Positions 17,343-27,108 of a stretch of 64,000 nt of DNA are shown here, one piece after another; positions within the stretch are counted from its first letter, which is position 1, and each line of letters begins with the position of its first letter. Source of the stretch: Nitrospira sp. (GTDB lineage: Bacteria; Nitrospirota; Nitrospiria; Nitrospirales; Nitrospiraceae); the NCBI GenBank assembly GCA_024330965.1, contig JANDJL010000010.1, positions 1-64,000 of the forward strand, given 5' to 3'. Below the pieces are notes generated by a model. That model was not told the DNA's origin. It saw only the letters and a program-made list of their open reading frames with translations, and searched no databases. A program made the translations under genes and the position numbers.

Positions 17343-20050
17343 TTCTTGTACTTCTTGCCGCTCCCGCAGGGGCAGGGGTCATTGCGGCCGACCTTGGCAT
17401 CGGTGCGGTGTACAGGAGCCGGGGCCGCGGCCGATTCTTCCCCACGATTCAGTGTCAGTTTGGCCTGCGGGCGTGAAAGGACGGGAGGGGGCGCCGGTTT
17501 CGTCGGTTCCGCGTCTTGACGAACGGCCTGGACGTGCAGAAGCCGGTTGATCGTATCGGATTTGATCCGTTCCATCATGCCGGCAAAGAGATCAAAGCCC
17601 TCGCGTTTATATTCGATCAACGGGTCTTTTTGCCCGTAGCCGCGAAGGCCGATGCCGTCTCGCAGGTGATCCATGGCGAGCAAATGGTCTTTCCAGTGAT
17701 GATCGATGACCTGAAGCATGAAGGTCTTCTCAAGAAACCGCATCAATTCCGGTCCCAATTCCTGTTCTTTCCGCGAATAGGCCTCGCGAACCTGGGTGTG
17801 TAAGTCTTCCAACAGGGCATCCCGTCCGATCTCACGGAGCGACTCTCCTTTATCGTGTTTGCCCTTGGTGATATCGATGCCGAATTGGCTGTGCATCATT
17901 TCCACCAAGCCCTTGAGATCCCATTCTTCCGGATATTGGTCGGGCGGGCAGTAGGCGTTCATGGCCGAGTCCACCAAACCGGCCATCATGTCACGGATGT
18001 TTTCTTCGAGGTTTTCTCCGCTCAGGACTGCCCGGCGGTGGCGATAAATCACCTCGCGCTGCTTGTTCATGACGTCGTCATATTCAAGCAACTGTTTGCG
18101 GATCTCAAAGTTATGGGCTTCGACTTTCTTTTGTGCGTTGGCGATCGCGCGTGTCACCATGCCATGCTCGATGGGCACGCCCTCTTCCATACCGAGTTTG
18201 AGCATCAACTGCGAGACCCGTTCCGAGGCGAAAATGCGCATCAGGTCGTCTTCGAGCGACAGGTAGAACCGGGACGTGCCGGGATCGCCCTGGCGGCCAG
18301 CCCGCCCGCGCAATTGATTGTCGATTCGGCGACTCTCGTGTCGTTCAGTGCCCAGGATGTGCAGTCCACCGCAGGCGATCACTTCTTGTTTGTTCTTTTC
18401 ACAGTCCGCCTTGATCTCTTCGTAGAGTTCAAGCTTGCGGGCGTCTGGCAGGTTCTCTTCCCGATAAAGCACTTGCTTGTAGAGGAAGTCGGGGTTGCCG
18501 CCCAACAGAATGTCGGTGCCGCGTCCCGCCATGTTGGTAGCAATGGTGACGGCGCCTTTGCGACCGGCCTGTGCGACGATCTCGGCCTCCCGTTCGTGGT
18601 GTTTTGCGTTCAATACATTGTGTTTGATGCCTTGACGACTCAAGAGGGTAGAGAGTTTCTCGGATTTCTCGATAGAGATGGTGCCGACCAGCACCGGTTG
18701 CCCGCGCTGATGACAATCTTTAATTTCTTCGACGATGGCGGCGAATTTTTCTTTCTCCGTCCGATAGACGACGTCGGGGTAGTCGATGCGGATCATCTTG
18801 CGGTTGGTCGGCACCACGTTGACGTCAAGGTTGTAGATTTTGGCGAATTCAGCGGCCTCGGTATCCGCGGTTCCGGTCATGCCGCTGAGTTTCTTGTACA
18901 TGCGGAAATAATTTTGGAAGGTGATGGACGCCAGCGTCTGATTTTCGTTGGCGATCTTGACGCCTTCCTTAGCCTCGATGGCTTGGTGAAGACCGTCGCT
19001 CCAGCGGCGCCCTGGCATCAGCCGGCCGGTGAATTCATCGACGATGATGACTTCGCCGTCCTTGACGACATAATCCACGTCGCGTTTGTACAGTGCGTGG
19101 GCCTGCAGCGCTTTGACCACGTGGTGCACCAGATCCATGTTGGCCGGGTCATAGAGGTTCTCCACGCCGAGCAGTTTTTCCACGCGGGCGTTGCCGTCCT
19201 CCGTCAGCGCGGCGGTCTTGGTTTTTTCTTCAATTGTATAATCCCGCTCCGGTTTCAATTGAGGGATGATCGCGTTGATCCGATAGTAGAGATCGGTGGA
19301 TTGATCGGTCGGTCCGGAAATGATCAGCGGCGTCCGCGCCTCGTCGATTAGAATGCTGTCGACCTCGTCCACGATGGCGAAGTTCAGCTCGCGCTGGACG
19401 CATTGACGCAAGTCGGTCACTACGAGGTTGTCGCGCAGGTAATCGAACCCATACTCATTGTTCGTGCCGTAGGTGATGTCGGCGCGATAGGCTTCGGCTC
19501 TAGTACAAGGCCGAAGATGCTGGAGCCGCTTGTCCGCCGATTCGTAGGTCGGATCAAAGAGAAACGAGGCGTCATGCTGAATGACGCCGGTGGAAAGGCC
19601 CAGGGCATGGTACAGCTTTCCCATCCACTGAGCGTCGCGCTTGGCCAAGTAATCGTTCACCGTGACGAGGTGGACGCCCTTCCCTTCGAGCGCATTTAAA
19701 TAAATCGGGAGAGTGGCAACGAGTGTTTTCCCTTCGCCGGTTTTCATCTCCGCGATGCGGCCCTTGTGCAGGATCATGCCGCCGATGAGTTGGACATCGA
19801 AATGTCGCATATTGAGTACGCGGCGGGACATTTCGCGGCACACGGCAAAGGCGTCCGGCAAGATGTCGTCGAGTGTCGCTCCGTCTTCCAGGCGTTTCTT
19901 GAAGTCCAGAGTCTTGTCCGCGAGGGCCTGATCGGAAAGCGGCGTCAGCCCAGATTCCAAGGCGTTGATCCGTTCCACGATCGGAAGGAGCGCCTTGATT
20001 TCGCGATCGTTTTTGCTGCCGAAGATGAGATTAAGGAACTGAGTAAGCAT
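17327..20050 (-). CDS. secA: Preprotein translocase ATPase SecA
   Basis: Motor ATPase that drives unfolded preproteins through SecYEG. All hallmarks are present: the N-terminal helix [15 protein letters not shown], Walker [25 protein letters not shown], the DEAD-like [20 protein letters not shown], the preprotein cross-linking domain, [27 protein letters not shown], and the C-terminal zinc/SecB-binding tail [16 protein letters not shown] after a Pro/Ala-rich linker. The 907-residue length is normal. It is probably the first gene of a short minus-strand unit with the mini-genes that follow. Confidence 0.99.
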   Translation of the reverse strand: MLTQFLNLIFGSKNDREIKALLPIVERINALESGLTPLSDQALADKTLDFKKRLEDGATLDDILPDAFAVCREMSRRVLNMRHFDVQLIGGMILHKGRIAEMKTGEGKTLVATLPIYLNALEGKGVHLVTVNDYLAKRDAQWMGKLYHALGLSTGVIQHDASFLFDPTYESADKRLQHLRPCTRAEAYRADITYGTNNEYGFDYLRDNLVVTDLRQCVQRELNFAIVDEVDSILIDEARTPLIISGPTDQSTDLYYRINAIIPQLKPERDYTIEEKTKTAALTEDGNARVEKLLGVENLYDPANMDLVHHVVKALQAHALYKRDVDYVVKDGEVIIVDEFTGRLMPGRRWSDGLHQAIEAKEGVKIANENQTLASITFQNYFRMYKKLSGMTGTADTEAAEFAKIYNLDVNVVPTNRKMIRIDYPDVVYRTEKEKFAAIVEEIKDCHQRGQPVLVGTISIEKSEKLSTLLSRQGIKHNVLNAKHHEREAEIVAQAGRKGAVTIATNMAGRGTDILLGGNPDFLYKQVLYREENLPDARKLELYEEIKADCEKNKQEVIACGGLHILGTERHESRRIDNQLRGRAGRQGDPGTSRFYLSLEDDLMRIFASERVSQLMLKLGMEEGVPIEHGMVTRAIANAQKKVEAHNFEIRKQLLEYDDVMNKQREVIYRHRRAVLSGENLEENIRDMMAGLVDSAMNAYCPPDQYPEEWDLKGLVEMMHSQFGIDITKGKHDKGESLREIGRDALLEDLHTQVREAYSRKEQELGPELMRFLEKTFMLQVIDHHWKDHLLAMDHLRDGIGLRGYGQKDPLIEYKREGFDLFAGMMERIKSDTINRLLHVQAVRQDAEPTKPAPPPVLSRPQAKLTLNRGEESAAAPAPVHRTDAKVGRNDPCPCGSGKKYKKCHGA

Positions 20051-20232
20051 AATGTTGGGTCGTCAAATCAAAATAGACGAAACCTAAGAGAATACGACAA
20101 ACCAAGGTAGTATACCGCATCTGCCTGGCGAATCCTACAAGGAGGGGTGGGGCGAATGGTCGCTTCAGCCCATCTTGACAAATCATCAATTAGTCCATTA
20201 GCATCCTCCCCTGTAATGTACCTGTAACACAC

Positions 20233-20553
20233 GTGCGAGCCGTCATGATGAATCGCGGTGTTGTGAAGGTTCTCTCGATCGTCGTTGTCGTCTGCGTGTT
20301 GTCGGTCGGCGGGCTGGCAATCGGGCAGTCGATGGCGCACGATTTCGATCATCAATCCCACCATCAACCGGTCTCTCATCATAGCACTGTCCTCTGTTCC
20401 TGGTTGTGCATTGCCGGACAGGGGTGGGAAGTCACGGTTACTCAGCCGCTTTGGGAAGGGTTCCCATCCGAATGGATTGAGCATTGGGTAAGTGAGCGGC
20501 CTTCCATCGTCCACTCCTACTACATCGCAGCCCGAGGTCCTCCCGTTTTCTGA
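20233..20553 (+). CDS. Small exported His-rich CxWxC protein, copy 1
   Basis: 106 residues (perhaps fewer, as ATGs at 20245 and 20248 are in frame). An N-terminal hydrophobic signal or anchor segment (VVKVLSIVVVVCVLSVGGLA) is followed by a His-rich stretch (HDFDHQSHHQPVSHHS) and then LCSWLCIAGQGWEV, ending in ARGPPVF. The same layout (His-rich segment, LCxWxCxxGQG, terminal RGPP) occurs in the protein at 21278, so the two are paralogues flanking a TlpA-like gene. The function is unknown. The two Cys and the His cluster suggest metal binding or a thiol substrate for the neighbour. Confidence 0.7.
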   Translation: MRAVMMNRGVVKVLSIVVVVCVLSVGGLAIGQSMAHDFDHQSHHQPVSHHSTVLCSWLCIAGQGWEVTVTQPLWEGFPSEWIEHWVSERPSIVHSYYIAARGPPVF

Positions 20554-20686
20554 GCTTCGTTTCGAGCAGTCTGTTTCTGTCCGTGTTGTAATGAATTTTT
20601 TTGCGGGTTAGCCTCTTCGGTCGTGAGGCACGGAAACAGGGGCGGGCAGTCTTTTCAGGACTAGGTGAAAAGCTATAAGGTTTAAG

Positions 20687-21253
20687 ATGAGTCGAAGAGA
20701 GTTGTTGCTCTTGCGATGGATCAGAATAAGACGGGGAGTTTGGTCTCTTTTCTTTCTCCTGTTCATGTTCTCGATCCATTCTGCGATCCATTCGGTCTGG
20801 GCGATGGGTTCGCGTGTGCCAGCGGTGGGGACGCCGGCGGAGGATTTTCGGCTCGTTGATCTCGAAGGAAAACAGCAGAGCCTCAGTCAGTATCGCGGCA
20901 AGGTCGTGCTGGTGAACTTCTGGGCGACCTGGTGTAAACCCTGTACGACAGAAATGCCCGCGATGCAAGCCGCGTATGACAAACTTAAGGACAAGGGATT
21001 CGTCGTGCTTGCAGTGAATGAGTTGGAAAATGAAGCACGGGTGCGAGAACACATCAAGCAATACGGGCACACGTTCCCGGTCTTGATGGATGGGGATAAT
21101 AAAGTCGCAAATCAGTTCGGCGTCGTCGGCTTACCAGTCAGCGTCTTCATTGATGACAAGGGCGTGGTGCAAGAATACGTCAAGGGTGGACTGTTGACGG
21201 AAGAGAAGATCGTGCAGACATTTCATCGAATTCAAAGCGGGAAACCCCTGTAG
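20687..21253 (+). CDS. TlpA-like thioredoxin-fold disulfide reductase
   Basis: 188 residues with an N-terminal signal anchor and a periplasmic thioredoxin domain: VGTPAEDFRLVDLEGKQQSL, VVLVNFWATWCKPCTTEMPA (CxxC active site), then the cis-Pro region GVVGLPVSVFIDDKG. Such proteins reduce disulfides in the periplasm, typically for cytochrome c maturation or metallochaperones. It lies between two paralogous small CxWxC proteins, whose Cys pairs are possible substrates. Downstream cytochromes in the same direction are another possible client. Confidence 0.9.
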   Translation: MSRRELLLLRWIRIRRGVWSLFFLLFMFSIHSAIHSVWAMGSRVPAVGTPAEDFRLVDLEGKQQSLSQYRGKVVLVNFWATWCKPCTTEMPAMQAAYDKLKDKGFVVLAVNELENEARVREHIKQYGHTFPVLMDGDNKVANQFGVVGLPVSVFIDDKGVVQEYVKGGLLTEEKIVQTFHRIQSGKPL

Positions 21254-21277
21254 ACGGCGCTGGTCAAGTAAGAGGAT

Positions 21278-21580
21278 ATGACTCGTTTGAAGCGACAGAT
21301 GTTTGTCTTGCCCCTTGTGGCGTGCCTCCTGTTGGTACCCGTTCTTGCCGCGCCGTCGGCCGTCGGTCATGAGGTCCAACATAGCCATCACAAGGCGGCG
21401 ACTCATTCGTCTCCGTTGTGTGCGTGGTTTTGTGGCGTGGGGCAAGGGTATGAGATAAGTGATTCCGTCTTTGTTCCTGTTTTTTCTCTTATAGCCGTCC
21501 AGGCGGTCGAGTCTGACAGCCAGATTGATGACCTCAAGCGGTTGAGGCTGTTCTCTCGCGGCCCTCCTCTTTCAGTCTAA
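21278..21580 (+). CDS. Small exported His-rich CxWxC protein, copy 2
   Basis: 100 residues with a signal peptide (MTRLKRQMFVLPLVACLLL, Ala-rich cleavage region), a His-containing segment (HEVQHSHHKAATHSS), the motif LCAWFCGVGQGYE and the terminus SRGPPLSV. It is a paralogue of the protein at 20233 and lies 24 bp after the TlpA-like gene, so it is probably co-transcribed with it. Unknown function; redox or metal handling is an inference from Cys, His and context. Confidence 0.75.
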   Translation: MTRLKRQMFVLPLVACLLLVPVLAAPSAVGHEVQHSHHKAATHSSPLCAWFCGVGQGYEISDSVFVPVFSLIAVQAVESDSQIDDLKRLRLFSRGPPLSV

Positions 21581-21620
21581 TACCCCTCTATTTTAGCCGC
21601 CCGGTGATCGGACGGGTATC

Positions 21621-21638
21621 GCTCTTTTGTAAAAGAGC
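21621..21638. repeat. Perfect 8-bp inverted repeat
   Basis: GCTCTTTTGTAAAAGAGC, two 8-bp arms around GT, lies between the CxWxC gene and the HTH gene. It could be an operator for the adjacent HTH protein or, read as RNA, a weak hairpin. Confidence 0.5.
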
Positions 21639-21812
21639 ATGATGCCGGTTCGGTGTGTCGGCGGTGATCGGGTTGGCGTCGAGAAAAATTTAGGTAAACG
21701 GGGTGGCCCCGACTTCCGCCGTGACGGCCTTGTCATGGAGAGAGGAAAAGTCGAGCCAGCCCGTGGACGATGGTCGCTAACACTTATGGAGAAGCAAGGA
21801 GGTATGTGTATC

Positions 21813-22160
21813 ATGGACGACTTTCTCACATTGCAGAATAAGCGGTTGTTGCGGGTCGATGAAGCAGCCAGATTGTTGAACGTGAGTCGTTGGACGATTT
21901 ACCGATGGATCGAGGCTGGCCAGCTCGGCGGGACGCGGATCGGGGCAGGGACGCTGCGGATCTTTAGTGATACGGTAGCCGCCTTAATCAACCGGCACTG
22001 TGTGGGAGCGTCGATTGTCGCGGGGGCTTCGCAGAAAAACCAGGCTTCCGTCGTCCCCCTTGCCGGAGCGAAAGATCGAAAGACGAAGAGTAGTCTCAGA
22101 AAAAGAACGATCTTGCCCGGTACGACCGAGGCCCGCACACAGACCTTAACTGCCTCGTGA
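21813..22160 (+). CDS. Small helix-turn-helix DNA-binding protein (excisionase/MerR-like fold)
   Basis: 115 residues. The winged-helix block LLRVDEAARLLNVSRWTIYRW followed by IEAGQLGGTRIGAGTLRI is the HTH_17 pattern of excisionase and plasmid-type regulators. The remaining 50 residues are basic and low in complexity. AAGGAGG lies 10 bp before the ATG at 21813, which excludes the longer upstream frame. There are no integrase or phage genes nearby, so local gene regulation is more likely than excision. It lies 21 bp upstream of the barrel gene. Confidence 0.8.
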   Translation: MDDFLTLQNKRLLRVDEAARLLNVSRWTIYRWIEAGQLGGTRIGAGTLRIFSDTVAALINRHCVGASIVAGASQKNQASVVPLAGAKDRKTKSSLRKRTILPGTTEARTQTLTAS

Positions 22161-22181
22161 GGAGGCACAAGGGGTGGTGCC

Positions 22182-23288
22182 ATGTTCGATGATCTTGCCA
22201 TAGTAGGGATCCATGTCTTGCGATGGGCAGCACGGTGTGGAGGGACCTACCTACTTTCCCTTTTGTGTGTACTGGCCAGTCCAGGCTTCTCTTTGCTCGA
22301 GGCGGAAGCCTCCTGCGGGTCGGCCAGTTGCTTCGTCGTCATCAATTCTCAGCAAGCGGTTTCTCCGGCCGGGGTGTTGACGGTCAACATCAACTTCACC
22401 CACACACCGAATGAGATTCCTCCTGAGGGCGTGGCAACCATTCCGTTTGCCAATCAACAGACCAAACGGCTTATCCTGGCCAACAGCCAAGTTAGTCAAT
22501 TGCGCACATTGGTGCAAATTGGGGTACTGGATTTGAATTATGGGCTGACAGAACGAATCGGCCTTCAAGTACAGATTCCCTATCGGATGGTCGATGCGGT
22601 GGGCCAGATCGGCTCGGGGGCCGTCTCCAATACCTTCGACCGGGGATTCGGAGACATCTTGGGCAAGGTCAAGTACAACATCATTCCGACCCTCCGCAGC
22701 ATGGTTGTCTTGGAAATGGGGGTGTGGTTTCCCGTTGGCGATTATGGTCATGAGGCCGTGGGGGGGCAACTTGCTGAGTCCACGCTGCAGGTCGGCCGTG
22801 GTGCCTTTGGCTTTCAGCCTGGTTTCTATCAAACGTATGAGATCCTGCCCCATCGCCTCAATCAATTCCTATCCGGCAATTATCGTTACACGATGCGTAA
22901 CTCGGACGGCTATCGGTTCGGGCAAGAATTTACGGTCAGCACGGGCTTGAATCTCGTCACCTTTCCCTGGCTCACGCTGACCAATCAGATCAACTTTCGC
23001 TACAAGGATCGGGACAATATCGAGGCGGCGCTCTACCGATTGGACCCGTCGCTTAATCGGACGGTGCTGCTGGACGGCAATATCATCGGGCGGGATGTTC
23101 CGACGACCGATCATACCTTCGTCGCCTACTCGACCGGCGCAGTTGTCAATGTCTTTAATTTCGGGCAAGTTTATTTCATTGCTCAGATTCCCATCTATCG
23201 GGATTTCAACGGAAACCTTCAGCAAGCCATCAGTTATTTCGGTGGCGTGACCAAGTCGTTTGTGACGCCTCCTCTGTTTTCGCCATGA
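22182..23288 (+). CDS. Outer-membrane beta-barrel protein
   Basis: 368 residues. A signal sequence is followed by a short Cys-bearing segment (SCGSASCFVV), then repeated amphipathic beta-strands with aromatic girdle residues (LDLNYGLTERIGLQVQIPYR, GDILGKVKYNIIP, FGFQPGFYQTYE, FLSGNYRYTM, QINFRYKDRDN, VYFIAQIPIYRDF). This is the pattern of a 12- to 16-strand barrel like those of the phenol-degradation MetA/transporter type. AGGAGG is upstream. It probably transports or anchors something for the neighbouring exported redox proteins; the substrate is unknown. Confidence 0.75.
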   Translation: MFDDLAIVGIHVLRWAARCGGTYLLSLLCVLASPGFSLLEAEASCGSASCFVVINSQQAVSPAGVLTVNINFTHTPNEIPPEGVATIPFANQQTKRLILANSQVSQLRTLVQIGVLDLNYGLTERIGLQVQIPYRMVDAVGQIGSGAVSNTFDRGFGDILGKVKYNIIPTLRSMVVLEMGVWFPVGDYGHEAVGGQLAESTLQVGRGAFGFQPGFYQTYEILPHRLNQFLSGNYRYTMRNSDGYRFGQEFTVSTGLNLVTFPWLTLTNQINFRYKDRDNIEAALYRLDPSLNRTVLLDGNIIGRDVPTTDHTFVAYSTGAVVNVFNFGQVYFIAQIPIYRDFNGNLQQAISYFGGVTKSFVTPPLFSP

Positions 23289-23339
23289 GGGGGCGGCAAG
23301 GGGTATGGGCAGGTGCTCAGGACCTAAGGGGTACGGACC

Positions 23340-24890
23340 ATGACACACGATGAACCATATGGGGTGAGTTGCCGTGAAGAGTGCGCGTTCGTTCAGCGAT
23401 TGACTCTTGGGGGAATGGTCGCAGCCATCGCCTTTCTGCTTGCAGCCTGTGGGGCGGGAAGTGACGATCCTGAGCCGAATAGCCCCCTCACGACTCCCAT
23501 GGCCTTTGTGGTGAATCAAGATGACACGACGCTCACGACTTTGCGGTTGGATGGAAAATTCTCTCCTGTGGTCAGCACCCTGTCGCTTGGGCCGGCTCAA
23601 CCAGATGCGATCGGCGGTGTGACGTTCTCGCTGGGTGAATGGGTGTTCGTCACGCATACAGCGGGGGATCGAGTGGCAGCGATCGACCCGATCGGCGGGC
23701 CGACCCCGATTCTCGAAGACTTCCTGACCACCAACCCTGCCGATCCAACGGGAAGGGTGCGCGTCGGGCGGAAGCCGACGAAGATTTACCGGGATCCAGT
23801 GGACAAGGAAGTCTTGTGGACAACCAACGAGGGTGATCCGGACGGCATCGACAGACTTGCCGGCTGCACCAACGGCGGGTCAGTGTCGATCCTGCACAAT
23901 TCTCATCTTGGGGTCGGAGGTGGTGATCGACCTCGTGTCACGTCGAGGGTCTGCCTGTCCGGAAGGGGAGAGCAGTTCATCGCATTTCCACCGGCTCCTT
24001 CCAGCGGCCAGCGGAGCGCGTTGGTTGCAAGTAAGACCAGTGGCTTTGTGAGCACCCTTTTGGAAGCACCACTGGCGGGAGGAGGAACGGCCTGGAGCGA
24101 GATCGATCTCTTCCTCAATTTATGTACGAGGACATTCGTGTTTCCGACTCCTCCATCGGCTTGCAATGCGGCTCCCGGTGGTCTGTTCTGGTCACAGGCG
24201 ACAGCAAAGGCCTATACCTATCTCTCTTATCAATCCGGTGGTGGGGTGCCAGAGGTTCTAGAGTTTGACCATATGACTCCTCTTGCTGTTCCTAGATTTG
24301 TTCAGATCAGCCTCTCCGGATCGCAATCAGTCTCCCACGTCGGCATGGTGCCGGACGGCCGTGAATTGCTCGTGATTATCGAAGACCGGTCCGATGCCGA
24401 TCATGTTGAGACTCGGTTTGCCTCCATTGACGTGACGGTCTCCGGAGCCTTGACGCTCACGCCGATAGCTTCTCCAACTTTGCGTGATGTCCGCATTGCA
24501 CAGTTCCAGTTCACGCCGGACGGTCGGCGACTCTACCTGTTGGCGTCAAACGACGGATCCAGTCTGTCTGCGACACAGGCTGCCAATCAACGGAAAGACC
24601 TGCTCTTTGTCTTAGATCGTACGCCGTTGCAACTCGTGCGCGAGATTGCATTGCCTGCATCGACCAGTCATGCCATGGACCTCTGGATCACGGGACCAGC
24701 CGGTGCTGGCTCGGCTAATGGAGTGGTGGTTACCAACGCGACACCCGGGATCAACGGGACTGTGTCGCTGATTGATCCGAACAGAGGCCAAGAGACGGCC
24801 AGATTCTCAGTTGGCAGAAATCCCAAAATGGTGACAGTGTACTATGTCGGCCTCGCGAGGAGCGACAACCAAGCCACGCCAAGGTGGTAA
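23340..24890 (+). CDS. Beta-propeller lipoprotein (YncE/YVTN-like)
   Basis: 516 residues. A long N-terminus leads to a lipobox (IAFLLAACGAGSDD), predicting a lipid-anchored periplasmic or outer-membrane protein. The body carries propeller-like repeats: MAFVVNQDDTTLTTLRLDG, WVFVTHTAGDRVAAIDPIGG, VSHVGMVPDGRELLVIIED, IAQFQFTPDGRRLYLLASN and NGTVSLIDPNRGQETARFS-type blades. No heme motif or catalytic residues are recognised. It lies 51 bp after the barrel gene and probably shares its transcript, so a partner role is likely. Confidence 0.75.
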   Translation: MTHDEPYGVSCREECAFVQRLTLGGMVAAIAFLLAACGAGSDDPEPNSPLTTPMAFVVNQDDTTLTTLRLDGKFSPVVSTLSLGPAQPDAIGGVTFSLGEWVFVTHTAGDRVAAIDPIGGPTPILEDFLTTNPADPTGRVRVGRKPTKIYRDPVDKEVLWTTNEGDPDGIDRLAGCTNGGSVSILHNSHLGVGGGDRPRVTSRVCLSGRGEQFIAFPPAPSSGQRSALVASKTSGFVSTLLEAPLAGGGTAWSEIDLFLNLCTRTFVFPTPPSACNAAPGGLFWSQATAKAYTYLSYQSGGGVPEVLEFDHMTPLAVPRFVQISLSGSQSVSHVGMVPDGRELLVIIEDRSDADHVETRFASIDVTVSGALTLTPIASPTLRDVRIAQFQFTPDGRRLYLLASNDGSSLSATQAANQRKDLLFVLDRTPLQLVREIALPASTSHAMDLWITGPAGAGSANGVVVTNATPGINGTVSLIDPNRGQETARFSVGRNPKMVTVYYVGLARSDNQATPRW

Positions 24891-25206
24891 CATCTGTCTC
24901 CGGTCCTACCATTCGGATGAGAGGCGCTGTCGGCCGTGCAAAAATCTCGTGCATATGGCGGCATTGGTTGCAGGGGCCAGTAGATGTGATGATGCTGGAG
25001 CGATAGAAGAACAGTGGTGAACAAAACCATGGGCAGCATATGGGCTGAGGGAATGTGCGATGGGTGAAAGGGCCGGCTGACGAGAGGCCGATTGAAGAGG
25101 CCGGTTGAAAGGACGAGCGTCATTCGTGCGCGAACCAGTGGGTGAAACAACTATCAGGTGTGACGGATGTCATTCGGCATCTGACACTGTACTGATTGAC
25201 GCGGCC
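24891..25206 (+). other. 316-bp gap before the TPR gene
   Basis: The reading frame of the TPR gene stays open back to 25105 and would encode an IRCDGCHSASD segment with a CxxCH look-alike. There is no suitable start or ribosome binding site for it, so I treat it as non-coding. No promoter or repeat stands out. Confidence 0.4.
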
Positions 25207-26337
25207 ATGGAGCTGCGTGACAAAGAAAGGGCAAGGGTGAATCAGCCGCAGCGGTGCTCAAGGGACCGGGTCACTATCTTCATCCTGAGCGCGTTGGTCC
25301 TCGTGGGCGTGATGGCGTGGGGGCCGAACCCTGCTTTCGGAACCAATGATGAGTCGGACACGTTATTCAATGCAGCGGTTGCCGCCCGAGAGCAGGCTCG
25401 GTATCGAGAGGCAGAGCAACTGTTGCTGTCGATTGCTCGTAAGTTAGCAGGGGGTGGGAATGATAGCCGGCTGGCGGCGGTGTTGAACCAGCTTGGGTTG
25501 GTCTTTCAGGAAGAAGGACAGTACGACCAGGCCAAGCTCTACTATGAGCAGGCGCTCGCGATCTGGGAGCGCCGACAAGGGCGAGAGGTCGAGAACGTGG
25601 AGGTGGCGTCTATCCTTCATAACCTGGCGGAGGTCTATCAGGAAGAAGGAGATGTCGCAAAAGCTGAACGACTCTATCTCCAGTCCATCGAGGTGGCCAA
25701 GCAGAAGCTTGGGTGGGGACATCCTGACGTCGCGATCGGCTATAACAACCTGGCCAGTTTATATCGAAAGCAACGGCGGTTTGTAGAAGCGGAGGCGCTG
25801 TTTCGCTTGGCATTGGCCATTGTGCGGGCTCCTCAAGAAAATGAGACGGTCGATCCAGCCCCGCTGCTCAACAATCTGGCAGCCTTGTATAAGGAGAAGG
25901 GATTCTATGCACTCGCTGAACCGCTGTATGAAGAGACCCTGGCGTTGCGGCGATCGCGCTTCAGGGATCGTCATCCGGCCGTTGCCATCTCGCTCAACAA
26001 TATTGCGAATCTGTATCACGCCCAGGGGCTGTTGGAATTGGCGGCTCAGTACTATCGAGAGGCATTAGCCGTCAGTGAAGCGACGTTGGGGCCCGAGGCG
26101 TCACTGACTGGGAGAATCCTGGCGAATAGGGCGTGGTTGCTTCATGAACGGGGACTCGTGGACGAGGCCAAGCTCGACTATGAACGGGCTCTCGCCGTGC
26201 AACAAAAGACTCTGGGGCGGGATCATCCGCTGTTGGCCGTCACGCTCGATCGGTATGCGTCATTGTTACGAGATATCGGTCAACCACTGGAGGCAGGATT
26301 GATCGCTGGGCGAGCTGCTGCGATTCGGGCCCATTGA
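25207..26337 (+). CDS. Tetratricopeptide (kinesin-light-chain-type) repeat protein
   Basis: About 376 residues. An N-terminal hydrophobic segment (VTIFILSALVLVGVMAW) acts as a signal or anchor. Seven to eight TPR units of about 42 residues follow, of the kinesin light chain type (AVLNQLGLVFQEEGQYDQAKLYYEQALAI, ASILHNLAEVYQEEGDVAKAERLYLQS, AISLNNIANLYHAQGLLELAAQYYREALAV). The long repeat and the pattern GxxHPDVAxxxNNLAxLY are diagnostic. TPRs mediate protein contacts, so it may scaffold the exported redox proteins around it. ATG 25207 is chosen because the sequence before it lacks a ribosome binding site. Confidence 0.85.
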   Translation: MELRDKERARVNQPQRCSRDRVTIFILSALVLVGVMAWGPNPAFGTNDESDTLFNAAVAAREQARYREAEQLLLSIARKLAGGGNDSRLAAVLNQLGLVFQEEGQYDQAKLYYEQALAIWERRQGREVENVEVASILHNLAEVYQEEGDVAKAERLYLQSIEVAKQKLGWGHPDVAIGYNNLASLYRKQRRFVEAEALFRLALAIVRAPQENETVDPAPLLNNLAALYKEKGFYALAEPLYEETLALRRSRFRDRHPAVAISLNNIANLYHAQGLLELAAQYYREALAVSEATLGPEASLTGRILANRAWLLHERGLVDEAKLDYERALAVQQKTLGRDHPLLAVTLDRYASLLRDIGQPLEAGLIAGRAAAIRAH

Positions 26338-26420
26338 CGATGGGTGGCGGATTGGAGACTGGAGATGGGGTGATGAGGTGCCCTCCATGAGGGATGAATA
26401 GAGCAGGAGGTGAAGGTGCG

Positions 26421-26765
26421 ATGAGGGCGACGAGGCTTTCGCAATCGTGTCACTTCCACCTGATGATGGGGCTGTTCGCCCTTGTGTTGTTGGCTGGTTG
26501 CGGGGGAGCCTGGACCGGCATTCCTGGTCTCGACACGCCTGATGGGCGGATCTATGCCCAACGCTGTTCGGCCTGCCACTTGCAACCATTCGGCGACCAT
26601 GGCGTCACCCATGGGGTGCCGGATCCTCGCTTCCGAACGCTGGAAGAGTGGAAAAAAGAAGTCCCGCGCATGGAAGGTTTGATGCGGGAAAAGGGGCTGC
26701 CCCCGCTGACCGATCAAGACCGGGAGGCCATCTTCCGGTATCTAGCCCGTCACGCAAAACAGTGA
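26421..26765 (+). CDS. Mono-heme cytochrome c-like lipoprotein
   Basis: 114 residues. A lipobox (LVLLAGCGGAW) is followed by one heme c attachment site in RIYAQRCSACHLQPFGDHG. A C-terminal amphipathic helix, DQDREAIFRYLARHAKQ, is typical of class I cytochrome c. A Met ligand is possible in the region VPRMEGLM. AGGAGGTG lies about 9 bp upstream of the ATG. It probably carries electrons to or from the P460-family protein just downstream. Confidence 0.85.
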   Translation: MRATRLSQSCHFHLMMGLFALVLLAGCGGAWTGIPGLDTPDGRIYAQRCSACHLQPFGDHGVTHGVPDPRFRTLEEWKKEVPRMEGLMREKGLPPLTDQDREAIFRYLARHAKQ

Positions 26766-27108
26766 TCGCACCGTTCACGGCGCTGTCGGCCAAACGAGCC
26801 ACGCGGGCCTTTGGATCCAGCCTCTCGACAACCGCTCCCTTTCGATGACGCACATCATACCGAGAGAGGGAAAGACTCTTTCATCGTGCGAATGCGAAGC
26901 GAGCTGGTCTTACTCGTCCTTCCGGTCTGTTCCGGTGCCACTCCGGTGCTGGTGGAATTTCGCTTGCGCTGAACCTCTCCGTTCCGTCTCTTTCCGCCGT
27001 CACGGCAAAATCTGTTGCATCCGGAGCCTTGATTGGCATGGGTCGGTAGCCCAAGTTCGTTGAAACTGCTAAGCACGGGAGACTGTAAACGTGATGGAGG
27101 AGGTGGCG
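26766..27108 (+). other. 343-bp gap before the cytochrome P460 gene
   Basis: No gene, repeat or clear promoter is recognised; short frames on both strands look accidental. It may hold a separate promoter for the P460 gene. Confidence 0.4.

Noticed and set aside
17855..19351. Long plus-strand open frame of 498 codons opposite secA
   Set aside because: It is fully antisense to the clearly recognised secA, with low-complexity composition expected from a mirror frame.
21813..22160. Excisionase of a mobile element
   Set aside because: The HTH fold fits, but no integrase, attachment repeats or phage genes are nearby.
25105..25206. Upstream extension of the TPR gene with a CxxCH-like IRCDGCHSASD segment
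   Set aside because: It has no ribosome binding site, starts with TTG and lies before the signal segment, so a heme site is unlikely.
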